Shown: positions 47,533 to 56,505 of the stretch, piece after piece | How positions within the stretch are numbered: position 1 is the stretch's first letter | Layout: each line of letters opens with the position of its first letter | Source of the DNA: UBA9647 sp963739335 | GTDB taxonomy: Bacteria > Bacteroidota > Ignavibacteria > UBA10030 | DNA length: 64,000 bases | Reading direction: 5' to 3' | NCBI GenBank assembly: GCA_963739335.1 | Contig: CAVUAC010000048.1 | Coordinates: 1-64,000 of the forward strand | Translations under genes and position numbers: made by a program | The notes under the pieces: generated by a model | The model's database searches: none | What the model was told of the DNA's origin: nothing | Seen by the model: the letters and a program-made list of their open reading frames with translations, nothing else

Positions 47533-48055
47533 CAAGTTCCGTATTGCTCTCATCGCCGGGACAGTGATCGGTGTCGTCTCGGCGGTCCCCGGTATTAGTC
47601 TGATCAACTGTTGTTGCTGCGCCGGTGTCTGGTTGGGGGGAGTGCTTGCAATGTATTTGTACAGACAACAGTTCACAGAGGGGATGCCCCCGCTCGAGTC
47701 GTCCGATGCGCTGATGCTTGGTCTCATGGCCGGCGTTGTTGGGGCGTTTGTCGCCACGATCATGAATTTGCTCATCCTCGCGGTTTTTGGACCGGTCGAA
47801 CAGGAACTCGTTCGATCGCTCGTGGGGAAATTTCTTGATCGAATGGCCGAGCAGGGAAGCCTGTCGTCGGATATGGTCGAAACGATAAAAGATCAAGTCG
47901 AGCAATCAATCAAGGATTCCGGGCGCCTGTCGAGCATTTTCGGGAGCCTGTTTGTCGCGCTGATTGTGTACCCCATCTTCGCAATCCTTGGGGCGTTGCT
48001 CGGATTCGCGATCTTCAAGCCTAAGACACCACCGCAAGCAACGGTGACACACTGA
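47516..48055 (+). CDS. Membrane protein with glycine-zipper-like helices
   Basis: 179 residues. The N-terminal helices contain Gly spacing (IAGTVIGVVSAVPGISL) and an unusual NCCCCAGVWLGG cluster of four Cys in the membrane. A further helix follows around residue 75, then a soluble amphipathic helix (SSDMVETIKDQVEQSIKDSG) and a last helix pair (LIVYPIFAILGALLGFAIF). I do not recognise a named family with confidence. It overlaps the DUF2085 gene and is one base from the next gene. Confidence 0.75.
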   Translation: MLEKPNKFRIALIAGTVIGVVSAVPGISLINCCCCAGVWLGGVLAMYLYRQQFTEGMPPLESSDALMLGLMAGVVGAFVATIMNLLILAVFGPVEQELVRSLVGKFLDRMAEQGSLSSDMVETIKDQVEQSIKDSGRLSSIFGSLFVALIVYPIFAILGALLGFAIFKPKTPPQATVTH

Positions 48056-48056
48056 A

Positions 48057-48497
48057 ATGAAAATCCGCACGCTTCGTATCCTTGTCTTGCTTCTGATGTC
48101 CAGCGTTGCTGTGGCGCTCTCGCAGGAAGGCGAGATTGCAGTGCAAAAACTCCTAACGGACCAGATCATTGCCTGGAATGCAGGGGATGTTGAAGGATTC
48201 ATGAAAGGGTACTGGAACTCAGACAGCACGGAGTTCGTCAGTGGAGGAAATATCGTGCGAGGCTATCGCGAAGTTCTGGCGCGATACAAGAAGACCTACG
48301 ACACCCGGGAAAAGATGGGAAAATTGGAGTTCGCTGAGCTGCAGATCAGAACGATCTCTCCGAAGTTTGTCCTCGCTGCCGGGGTCTGGAAGCTCCATCG
48401 GGCAAAAGACCAACCGTGGGGGAGGTTTACGCTGCTTATCGAGAAGAAGCCCGAGGGGTGGCGGATCATCCACGACCACACATCATCCGCAAACTGA
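48057..48497 (+). CDS. Secreted NTF2/SnoaL-like (DUF4440-type) protein
   Basis: 146 residues. Signal peptide MKIRTLRILVLLLMSSVAVA, then an NTF2-like cone-fold domain: LLTDQIIAWNAGDVEGFMKG, YWNSDSTEFVSGG, GYREVLARYKKTY, GRFTLLIEKKPEGWRIIHDH. This fold includes ketosteroid-isomerase-like enzymes and small ligand binders; no substrate can be assigned. Last gene of the DUF2085 operon. Confidence 0.82.
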   Translation: MKIRTLRILVLLLMSSVAVALSQEGEIAVQKLLTDQIIAWNAGDVEGFMKGYWNSDSTEFVSGGNIVRGYREVLARYKKTYDTREKMGKLEFAELQIRTISPKFVLAAGVWKLHRAKDQPWGRFTLLIEKKPEGWRIIHDHTSSAN

Positions 48498-48502
48498 AAA
48501 AC

Positions 48503-48557
48503 AGAAAGAAGTCCGACTTCTTTTGGACTAAGCAAAGGAAGAAGACGGACTTCTGAG
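48503..48557 (-). terminator. Hairpin between convergent operons
   Basis: Outer stem AGAAGTCC (48507-48514) with GGACTTCT (48547-48554), extended inside by CTTC/GAAG pairing. On the minus strand the hairpin is followed by a T-rich stretch (TTCTGTTTTTC), so it best serves the histidine kinase gene ending at 48618; it may also act on the plus-strand operon. Confidence 0.6.
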
Positions 48558-48617
48558 TTGGACAGCGGTATCATTCCATCCTACTTCTTCAGGATCCAAC
48601 GCTACTCGAAGACGCCG

Positions 48618-49838
48618 TCAAGCCCTGCGCAGCCGTATTCGGAAGGTCGTGCCCGAGCCCGGTTTGCTGTCTTTGAGGATGAGCTTGCCGCTGTGGTACG
48701 TCTCAACGATGCGCTGGGAGAGGCTCAGTCCCAGCCCCCAACCGCGCTTCTTTGTGGAAAACCCTGGCCGGAATACTTCTTTCCGGTACGTCACGTCGAT
48801 TCCTTTGCCGGTGTCGGCCACGTCGATGTACACGTAGTCCTGTCGCTCCGACAAGGTGATGGTGATCTTTCCGGTGCCAGTCTCGATCGCATCCAGAGCA
48901 TTCTTAACGAGATTCTCGATGACCCATTCGAAAAGCTCGCTGTTGATCTGAACAGTAAGAGGCGATCTGTACTCCAATGAAAGTTGGACCTTCTTGCCGG
49001 TCTGCGGGATCCTTCGCTGGAAGTACTGGATGACCCTCTCGATGACCTCGACAAGATCCTCGTTCTTCAGATCCGGCTTCGATCCGATCCTCGAGAACCG
49101 GAGCGCGATCTTCTGAAGTCGCTGGAGGTCGTTGTCCATGTCGTGGAGGGTCTCGACGATGCTCGGATCTGACGTCCCGGTTTGGTGTTTGAGAAGTTCG
49201 ACCCAACCCATCATGCTGGAGATCGGCGTGCCGAGCTGGTGCGCGGTTTCGCGCGCCATACCGACCCAAATGCTGCTCTGCTCGCTTCGCTTGATGTAGC
49301 TGAAACTGATGTAGCCAATGAAGATGAAGAGGGCGACTACGGCAAACTCGAAATACGGCAGCATCCGGAGCCGCGTAATGAGCTTCGACTCGCCGTAATG
49401 GACATAGTTGAGAATCAAGTTGTCCCCCGCTTCGACCTTGATTCTGGGCTTGTTCTCATCCATCTCTGTGATCAACTGCTTCAGGTATGCGCGTTGAGCT
49501 TCTCCCGACAATAAGGTGTCAAGCGTGACATTCTTGATGGTTGTAGCGTACGGCTTGAGCGGCTCATTTGCCGCATCGGAGAGGATGACCGGAAAATCGA
49601 TATTATTGATGACCTCTTCCAGGACGAAGCTGTAGTCGCCGCTCTGCGTTCTGTTGCTACCGATATACTCGAACGATTTGGCGTACAAATTGGCGATATG
49701 CTGCTGATTCGATTCGAGGTCCCGCACAATGGAATGAGTGTACAGGAGCGTTCCCGCGACAATGACGAATGCGAGGACCAGAAGGATAACCTTTAGCTCA
49801 CTTGATTGAGGAAGCAGATTTTGGTTTGTCGATTCCAT
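48618..49838 (-). CDS. Membrane-bound sensor histidine kinase
   Basis: 406 residues from ATG 49838; an upstream extension overlaps purA and has no homology. Two membrane helices (about 17-38 and 165-187) flank a periplasmic sensor of ~125 residues with no recognised fold. HisKA: phospho-acceptor His in ARETAHQLGTPISSMMGW. HATPase: ENLVKNALDAIETGTGK (N box), DTGKGID (G1), GWGLGLSLSQRIVETYHSG (G2). No response regulator adjoins it. It starts 32 bases downstream of purA on the same strand. Confidence 0.92.
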   Translation of the reverse strand: MESTNQNLLPQSSELKVILLVLAFVIVAGTLLYTHSIVRDLESNQQHIANLYAKSFEYIGSNRTQSGDYSFVLEEVINNIDFPVILSDAANEPLKPYATTIKNVTLDTLLSGEAQRAYLKQLITEMDENKPRIKVEAGDNLILNYVHYGESKLITRLRMLPYFEFAVVALFIFIGYISFSYIKRSEQSSIWVGMARETAHQLGTPISSMMGWVELLKHQTGTSDPSIVETLHDMDNDLQRLQKIALRFSRIGSKPDLKNEDLVEVIERVIQYFQRRIPQTGKKVQLSLEYRSPLTVQINSELFEWVIENLVKNALDAIETGTGKITITLSERQDYVYIDVADTGKGIDVTYRKEVFRPGFSTKKRGWGLGLSLSQRIVETYHSGKLILKDSKPGSGTTFRIRLRRA

Positions 49839-49870
49839 TGCCAATCGAAGGCCGGATCGCACTGAGTGTG

Positions 49871-51166
49871 TTAGCGAACGATGAGTGTTTGATCGCGCCG
49901 TGCGCCGACGGAAACCATCCAGATCCTCGTTCCTAAGAGGGACGCGATGGCGTTTATGTACGTGCGAGCGCGTGGCGGCAGCTTGGCGTATGAGCGCACA
50001 CCCGATATTTTGGACTTCCATCCTTTGAAAACTCGATACTGTGGCTCCACCGTCTCAAGAGCCCGGAGGTCCGTCGGAAAGTTCTCGAGCTTCTTGCCCT
50101 GAACATTGTATCCGATGCACACCTTGATTTCATCAAACTCGTCGAGGACATCGAGTTTCGTGACTGCGATCTTCTGAATGCCATTCACGCGAATCGAATA
50201 CCGCAGGCTCACGGCATCGAGCCAACCACACCGTCGGGGTCTGCCGGTCGTTGCGCCATATTCGCTGCCCGTCGTGCGGAGCCGCTCTCCGGTGCTGTCA
50301 TTCAACTCTGTTGGGAAAGGTCCATTCCCGACTCGTGTTGAGTATGCTTTCACGACGCCAACGATTGAAGTGATCGCGGTGGGCGGGATGCCGAGTCCTG
50401 TGCACGCGCCGCCGCTCGTCGGACTCGATGAAGTCACAAAAGGATAGGTGCCGTGATCAACATCGAGGAGAGCCCCCTGGGCTCCTTCAGCGAGGATCTT
50501 CTTTTTCTTCTTGAGAGCGTTGTTGAGATAGAGGGATGTGTCTGTGATGTATTCGTCGATCTTCTTGTCGAACTCCTGATACTCCTGAATGATGGCGTCA
50601 ACATCGAGTTCTTTGGAATTATAAACCTTGCTCAGGAGCTGATTCTTCTCTTCAATGTTCCGCTTGAGTTTCTTGCTCAAGATATCGCGGTCGAGCAGAT
50701 CAACGACGCGTATCCCTGTCCGTGTATACTTGTCGATGTAGGCCGGGCCGATGCCGCGTCCAGTAGTCCCGATTTTCTGATCACCCTGTTCACGAATTGA
50801 ATCAAGCAGCTTGTGGTACGGCATGATAAGGTGCGCATTGTGGCTGATGAGCAGCCGACCATGGACATCGATTCCCAGTTCTCGAAGTTGATCGATTTCC
50901 GCCATGAGAGCAACCGGGTCGAGCACAACGCCGTTACCGATGACACAGGTGACATGGTTATGGAAGATCCCCGACGGAATGAGGTGGAGAACGTATTCCT
51001 TGGTCGTGATACCACTCTCGGTCTTTGTTGGCACAACAACCGTATGCCCGGCATTGGCGCCTCCCTGATAACGGGCGACGATATCAACATTCTCACTAAG
51101 ATGGTCTACGATCTTGCCTTTGCCCTCATCGCCCCATTGGGCACCAACGATTAACTGAACAGGCAT
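49871..51166 (-). CDS. purA: Adenylosuccinate synthetase
   Basis: 431 residues, normal length. It makes adenylosuccinate from IMP, GTP and aspartate. Seen: IVGAQWGDEGKGKIVDHLSE (P-loop), GGANAGHTVV, TTGRGIGPAYIDKY, EGAQGALLDVDHGTYPFVTS and RCGWLDAVSLRY. Divergent from murA. Confidence 0.97.
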   Translation of the reverse strand: MPVQLIVGAQWGDEGKGKIVDHLSENVDIVARYQGGANAGHTVVVPTKTESGITTKEYVLHLIPSGIFHNHVTCVIGNGVVLDPVALMAEIDQLRELGIDVHGRLLISHNAHLIMPYHKLLDSIREQGDQKIGTTGRGIGPAYIDKYTRTGIRVVDLLDRDILSKKLKRNIEEKNQLLSKVYNSKELDVDAIIQEYQEFDKKIDEYITDTSLYLNNALKKKKKILAEGAQGALLDVDHGTYPFVTSSSPTSGGACTGLGIPPTAITSIVGVVKAYSTRVGNGPFPTELNDSTGERLRTTGSEYGATTGRPRRCGWLDAVSLRYSIRVNGIQKIAVTKLDVLDEFDEIKVCIGYNVQGKKLENFPTDLRALETVEPQYRVFKGWKSKISGVRSYAKLPPRARTYINAIASLLGTRIWMVSVGARRDQTLIVR

Positions 51167-51321
51167 AACCAGTCCTTGTGCTCGCTATTCATTCAGTAAA
51201 GGTTCTCTCCTTCGGGGAGGATGAATGGAAGAGCTCTCAGCAGTTAGCTGATCGCTGTTTTCCAAAAAAGTGTAGGCAAAAAATGAACGAAATACAAGGC
51301 GAAGGCCGATCGATTCGTGCT

Positions 51322-51350
51322 TTGCCTTTCACTCGTTAATGGGTTATATT
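51322..51350 (+). promoter_or_regulatory. Putative promoter of murA
   Basis: TTGCCT (51322-51327), a 17-base spacer and TATATT (51345-51350), about 53 bases before the GTG start. The region also fits the Bacteroidetes-type -7 box TAnnTTTG (TATTTTTG, 51347-51354). Confidence 0.45.
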
Positions 51351-51402
51351 TTTGTCGCAATCCGAATGCCTGCCTGGCTCCTTACAGCTCAAGAGGTCGA
51401 GC

Positions 51403-52674
51403 GTGGACAAATTCGTCATTCATAGCGGCAATAAACTGAAGGGCACCGTGCAAGCGAGCGGCGCCAAGAACGCGTCGCTGGCATTGATGCCGGCAACACT
51501 CCTCGCACCGGGGGAATACAGGCTTCACAATACTCCTATTCTGCGTGATGTGGCAACAATGTCCCGTCTGCTTGAAACGATGGGGCTGAAAATCAGCAGA
51601 GAGGATCACACCCTGCGTGTTGATTCATCGACAGTGACGAGCTTTGAAGCGCCGTACGAGCATGTCAAGAAAATGCGTGCTTCGATTTATGTGCTGGGAC
51701 CGCTGGTCGGCCGATTTGGGCAAGCCGATGTGTCACTGCCCGGCGGGTGTGCCTGGGGGCCGCGGCCTGTCAATCTCCATATCGAGGGACTTCGGAAACT
51801 CGGAGCTCAGATTGAGGTCGAAGGGGGCTACATTCGTGCACGTGCCAAGCGCTTGCGGGGTGCGAGGATTGTTTTCGACGTCTCAAGTGTCGGTGCAACC
51901 GGAAACGTGATGATGGCTGCCGTTCTTGCTCAGGGGACGACGATCATAGACAACGCAGCCATGGAGCCTGAAATCGCGGCGCTCGGAGACTTCCTTAAGA
52001 AAATGGGCGCAAAGATCGATGGGATTGGCACCAACCATCTTGAGATTGAGGGCGTCGATACTCTCCATCCAGCCGATTGTGTGACAATCCCGGACAGAAT
52101 AGAAACCGGCACATTGCTCATCGCGGCGGCCATCGCAGGAGACAAGAACGGCTCCGTGCGCGTCGGGAAGTGTCATCCCGCTCATCTCAGCGCTGTGACG
52201 ACGAAGCTGGAGGATGTCGGAGCGAAGATCAGCCTGGGGAAAGACTTTATCGAGATCGTCCCTCCCGAGATCATCCGGCCTGTCAATGTCACCACGTCGA
52301 TCTATTCTGGATTTCCGACAGATATGCAGGCTCAGTGGATCGCGTTAATGAGTCTTGCAGATGGGACGAGCGTCATCACGGAGACGATTTACTTTGATCG
52401 CTTCATGCACGTCCCCGAACTCGTCCGGCTCGGCGCGAACATCACCGTCAAGGAAAACATAGCGACCGTTGTCGGCGTCAACGGATTAACCGGTGCGAAG
52501 GTGATGTCGACCGATCTGCGCGCGAGTGCCTCGCTCATCCTCGCCGGACTGGCCGCTGAAGGAACGACAGAGGTCCTGCGTGTTTACCACCTGGACCGCG
52601 GATATGAGCAGATTGAACTGAAGCTCGCTCAGCTCGGAGCGGAGATCGAGCGTGCAAGTGGGGAAGAATTCTAA
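51403..52674 (+). CDS. murA: UDP-N-acetylglucosamine 1-carboxyvinyltransferase
   Basis: 423 residues starting at GTG 51403, which follows AAGAGG and matches the family N-terminus DKFVIHSGNKLKGTVQ; an upstream TTG is rejected. First committed step of peptidoglycan synthesis. Catalytic Cys116 in LPGGCAWGPRPVNLHI (fosfomycin target in the sensitive Cys form). Lys22 in SGAKNASLALMPA and Arg in TDLRASASLILAG are also conserved. Confidence 0.97.
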   Translation: MDKFVIHSGNKLKGTVQASGAKNASLALMPATLLAPGEYRLHNTPILRDVATMSRLLETMGLKISREDHTLRVDSSTVTSFEAPYEHVKKMRASIYVLGPLVGRFGQADVSLPGGCAWGPRPVNLHIEGLRKLGAQIEVEGGYIRARAKRLRGARIVFDVSSVGATGNVMMAAVLAQGTTIIDNAAMEPEIAALGDFLKKMGAKIDGIGTNHLEIEGVDTLHPADCVTIPDRIETGTLLIAAAIAGDKNGSVRVGKCHPAHLSAVTTKLEDVGAKISLGKDFIEIVPPEIIRPVNVTTSIYSGFPTDMQAQWIALMSLADGTSVITETIYFDRFMHVPELVRLGANITVKENIATVVGVNGLTGAKVMSTDLRASASLILAGLAAEGTTEVLRVYHLDRGYEQIELKLAQLGAEIERASGEEF

Positions 52675-52764
52675 GCCTCCATCGGCTCCCTCACGACGTT
52701 CCGTTTGTTGATCCTGACGCGGAACGGAGTATCGTACGCATGCTTCCTTCCTAAAATCGTGGCG

Positions 52765-55017
52765 ATGTTCAAAGAGTTCCTTTCGTATCGCTCGCACATT
52801 CTTGCACTGATTGTGTTGCTCGCGGTCTCGTTCGCTGCGACGCAGATCCCCCTCTTCAATTACCTCGGGTATGAATTCTCGGCACTCATCGCGCTGGTGT
52901 GGAGCCTGATTGCAGGCCTGCTCACGATCTCCTTCTGGAACAAGGGAGCACGAAGTGGAACACTGGACGTGAACGCGTTTGCAGTTCGCTCGCTGGCTCT
53001 CTGTCTGACGGCGTTGATCATTCCGCTCACCGTCATCGCGATCAACGCACTGTTTGTCAAGAATTGTTCTTTCCTGCAGGGTACGATCCTGTTCCTGCTT
53101 GTCACGGTCCCGGGAGTTATCTTCGCCCATGCAATTTCGGTTGCCGCCTCGCTGATTGTTCGGCAGTGGAGGAAGACAGTCTTTGTATCTGCATGGCTTG
53201 TGGTGCTTGTCCACATTCTTTACGTCACGCTCATACGGCCGCAGATCTTCGCTTTCAATCCTATCCTCGGGTATTTCCCCGGCCTCACGTACGACGAGAC
53301 ACTCGATGTGAACGATCGCTTGCTTCTTTATCGGGCCGGGACAATTGCCTTCGGAATGTTGCTGGTTTCTGGTGCGTTGGCCCTTCACCGGCGGCGAGCC
53401 GGTACCGGCGCGCATACCGATACGCATCCATCTATTGCTGGACGGGTGGCGATGCTTGTGCTTGTCGCGGCCGTGATCGCTCTCTTCATCTTCAGTAACC
53501 AGCTCGGGCTTTCTTCGTCCGAATCCTCCATCCAGCAAGAGCTTGGGGGAAAAGTGGAGACGGCGCATTTTGTCATCTCGTACCCCGACACGCTCTTGAA
53601 GGGCCCGAGGTTGGAGCAAGTGATTCAACTCCATGAGTTCTATTACTATCAACTCGTGGGAGTTCTGCGTGTCAGGCCAGCCAGAAAAATTCATACGTAT
53701 CTGTACGCGACGCAGGACCAAAAGGGGAGGCTCATAGGAGCTTCTGGAACGAACATTGCCAAACCATGGCTATGGCAGCTCCACATCAATTCTTCCGACG
53801 TCGATGGTTCGCTTCGTCATGAGCTCGTCCACGTTTTGGCCGCGGAGTTCGGTTTTCCGCTCCTGAGGATTGGTGTCAATTCGGGGCTTATCGAAGGATT
53901 GGCGATGGCGGTGGAACGTGAAGAGTACGAGGAACCTGTTCATCGTCTCGCCGCGATGGTGTTCGCTGCAGACGTTGCTCCGGATGTCCGGAGCTTGTTC
54001 ACTCTTACTGGGTTCATGAGAGCTTCTGCCGGCGTGAGCTACATCCTCGCCGGGTCATTCTGCCAGTATCTCATTGATCGGTATGGCATGCGTCGATTCA
54101 AGCTGCTTTACGGCACAGGGGAGTTTTCCATCATCTACGGCAAATCGCTCCCGTTGCTGCTGCAAGAATGGCGACGATCGCTTGATCGCTTTCGCTTCAA
54201 CGAAGGTGATCTTGAAAAAGCGGGATACCTTTTCAAGCGGCGTTCGATCTTCGGCAAGGAGTGTGCGCGTGTCATTGCAAACCTGAACAAAGAGACTCAC
54301 ACGTTGTTATCAACGGGACGGTTGGAGGAAGCGTTGGCGTCTGCGGATCGTTCACTGGGACACACGACAAGCGCCGAAGCGATCTACCAGAAGACCACTG
54401 CACTGCTCCGCCTCAGCAGGTACACTGAAGCAATCGAATTTGCGCAAAGTCAACTTCGTGACACGCTTGCTGCTCCTTCATTTCTACCGTTGAAGTCACT
54501 GCTCGGCGATGCATGGTGGGGCGCGGATTCGCTGGAAAGCGCAATGAAGCTGCACGCGGAGCTCCTCCGTGTACACCTTTCGTCGGCGTGGGATGAGGTG
54601 GAGTCGCTGCGGCTCGAGATCCTCGCGAAACCCGACCTTGCGCGTAAACTGAAGCCGTACTGCCTATCCTTGACAGATGACTCTTCTCGAATGGCATTCT
54701 TGGAGAAGACGGTCAGCGAGCATCCGAAGGAAATGATCCCGAGATTTCTTCTGGCGAGAGAGAAGGCCTCGAAGGATCAATTGGAGGAGGCAGTGCGGCT
54801 GCTTGATGAGTTACGGCCATTCAGCTCATCAATACTGGAATTATCACGGCAGCGCCGTCTGGGGCAGCTATCACTTGCATTGGGTCGTTACGAGAAAGCC
54901 AAGATCTATTACTGGCAGTCGCTGAATCACCTCCTCCGGGAGACGCAGGGTGCGGAGATAGAGGAGAGGCTTCGGTTCTGCGATTGGATGGAGGAGGCTC
55001 CGCAGAGATTTGATTGA
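52765..55017 (+). CDS. Membrane protein with peptidase-MA-like domain and TPR-like tail
   Basis: About 750 residues from ATG 52765 (a TTG at 52705 would add 20). About seven N-terminal membrane helices (FKEFLSYRSHILALIVLLAV onward), then a soluble gluzincin domain: SLRHELVHVLAAEFGFP with HExxH at about 352-356, and NSGLIEGLAMAVEREEY supplying the third ligand Glu. The last ~260 residues are helical repeats resembling TPRs (LEEALASADRSLGHTTSAEA, YTEAIEFAQSQLRD, LGRYEKAKIYYWQSL). A membrane-tethered peptidase with protein-binding repeats is the likely product; substrate unknown. Confidence 0.8.
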   Translation: MFKEFLSYRSHILALIVLLAVSFAATQIPLFNYLGYEFSALIALVWSLIAGLLTISFWNKGARSGTLDVNAFAVRSLALCLTALIIPLTVIAINALFVKNCSFLQGTILFLLVTVPGVIFAHAISVAASLIVRQWRKTVFVSAWLVVLVHILYVTLIRPQIFAFNPILGYFPGLTYDETLDVNDRLLLYRAGTIAFGMLLVSGALALHRRRAGTGAHTDTHPSIAGRVAMLVLVAAVIALFIFSNQLGLSSSESSIQQELGGKVETAHFVISYPDTLLKGPRLEQVIQLHEFYYYQLVGVLRVRPARKIHTYLYATQDQKGRLIGASGTNIAKPWLWQLHINSSDVDGSLRHELVHVLAAEFGFPLLRIGVNSGLIEGLAMAVEREEYEEPVHRLAAMVFAADVAPDVRSLFTLTGFMRASAGVSYILAGSFCQYLIDRYGMRRFKLLYGTGEFSIIYGKSLPLLLQEWRRSLDRFRFNEGDLEKAGYLFKRRSIFGKECARVIANLNKETHTLLSTGRLEEALASADRSLGHTTSAEAIYQKTTALLRLSRYTEAIEFAQSQLRDTLAAPSFLPLKSLLGDAWWGADSLESAMKLHAELLRVHLSSAWDEVESLRLEILAKPDLARKLKPYCLSLTDDSSRMAFLEKTVSEHPKEMIPRFLLAREKASKDQLEEAVRLLDELRPFSSSILELSRQRRLGQLSLALGRYEKAKIYYWQSLNHLLRETQGAEIEERLRFCDWMEEAPQRFD

Positions 55018-55104
55018 TTCTCCTCCATTTTTTGCCTTTATTATGCAGCAATCTTCCACTTCATGCCGAAACTGCTTTTCAAAAGAATATTCCTGGAGAA
55101 AACA

Positions 55105-56403
55105 ATGAAAACGACTATTACGGATGTATGGGCGCGTGAGATTCTTGACTCTCGTGGCAATCCAACTCTCGAGGTTGAGGTCACGCTTGAGGATGGTACC
55201 GTTGGCCGCGCTGCTGTTCCTAGCGGAGCATCTACTGGTGAAAACGAGGCTGTGGAGCTTCGAGACGGCGACAAAGCGCGCTACAACGGCAAGGGAGTCT
55301 TGAAAGCCGTTGAGAACGTCAACAACGTGCTTGCGGAAGAGGTCGTGGGCTTCGAGACGACCGACCAGGTTGGCATCGACAAAATGATGATCCAGCTTGA
55401 TGGGACGCCGAACAAGGGCAAGTTGGGTGCGAACGCAATTCTTGGTGTTTCACTGGCGGCGGCGAAGGCAGCCGCGCAGTCGTTGCATATGCCGCTGTAT
55501 CGATACATCGGTGGCACCAACGCCAAGATCCTTCCTGTGCCGATGATGAATATCCTCAACGGCGGCAGCCATGCCGACAACAACGTTGACTTTCAGGAAT
55601 TCATGATCATGCCCATCGATGCCCCATCGTTTGCAGAAGCGTTGCGCATGGGGGCGGAGGTTTTCCACTCTCTGAAGTCGGTCCTGAAGAAGAAGGGATA
55701 CAATACAGCTGTTGGGGATGAAGGGGGGTTCGCTCCGAATCTGAAATCCAACGAAGAAGCGCTCGAAGTCATTCTCGATGCAATCGGAAAGGCGAACTAC
55801 AAGGCGGGTGAGCAGGTGTACGTTGCTCTCGATCCTGCAGCGAGCGAGTTCTTCGACACCGACAAGAAGAAATATATCTTCTCGAAGTCCGACAAATCCG
55901 AAAAGACTCCGGAGCAGATGGCGAAGTACTGGGAAGGATGGACGAAGCAGTATCCCATTGCATCGCTTGAAGACGGTATGGCCGAGGGTGATTGGGAGGG
56001 ATGGAAGATTTTGACAGATGCAGTTGGCAAAAGAGTGCAGCTGGTCGGCGACGATGTGTTCGTGACGAATGTCGAGTACCTCTCAAAAGGAATCGACATG
56101 GGCGTTGCGAACTCGATCCTCATCAAGGTCAATCAGATTGGTACCCTCACTGAGACACTCGACTGGATCGAGATGGCGAAACGGGCGCACTATACCACGG
56201 TCCTCAGCCACCGGTCCGGCGAAACCGAGGACACAACGATCGCAGACATCGTCGTCGCGACAAATGCCGGAATGATCAAGACGGGTTCGGCCAGCCGCAC
56301 AGACCGCATCGCAAAGTATAATCAGTTGATTCGAATTGAGGAAGAACTTGATACCAATGGCTACTATGCAGGCTTCGGCGCGCTGAATGTGAAGCTTGCA
56401 TAA
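55105..56403 (+). CDS. eno: Enolase
   Basis: 432 residues from ATG 55105 (ribosome site CTGGAG; the longer frame adds 14 residues). It interconverts 2-phosphoglycerate and phosphoenolpyruvate. Seen: WAREILDSRGNPTLEVEV, VPSGASTGENEAVELRDGD, GDEGGFAPNL, LEDGMAEGDWEGW, SHRSGETEDTTIAD and KTGSASRTDRIAKYNQL. Confidence 0.98.
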   Translation: MKTTITDVWAREILDSRGNPTLEVEVTLEDGTVGRAAVPSGASTGENEAVELRDGDKARYNGKGVLKAVENVNNVLAEEVVGFETTDQVGIDKMMIQLDGTPNKGKLGANAILGVSLAAAKAAAQSLHMPLYRYIGGTNAKILPVPMMNILNGGSHADNNVDFQEFMIMPIDAPSFAEALRMGAEVFHSLKSVLKKKGYNTAVGDEGGFAPNLKSNEEALEVILDAIGKANYKAGEQVYVALDPAASEFFDTDKKKYIFSKSDKSEKTPEQMAKYWEGWTKQYPIASLEDGMAEGDWEGWKILTDAVGKRVQLVGDDVFVTNVEYLSKGIDMGVANSILIKVNQIGTLTETLDWIEMAKRAHYTTVLSHRSGETEDTTIADIVVATNAGMIKTGSASRTDRIAKYNQLIRIEEELDTNGYYAGFGALNVKLA

Positions 56404-56505
56404 CGGCCGCAAAGGTCAACTGGATGTGATCAGATCTCTTCGTGATCTTTGTTTTCTCTGTGGTTCTCTTTTTCAACGATGTACTTGACTTGGGATGGAA
56501 CGCGT

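Noticed and set aside
52486..53721. Long minus-strand frame (about 411 residues) across murA and the membrane peptidase
   Set aside because: Highly charged, no motif, antisense to two well-supported genes; a shadow of GC-biased third positions.
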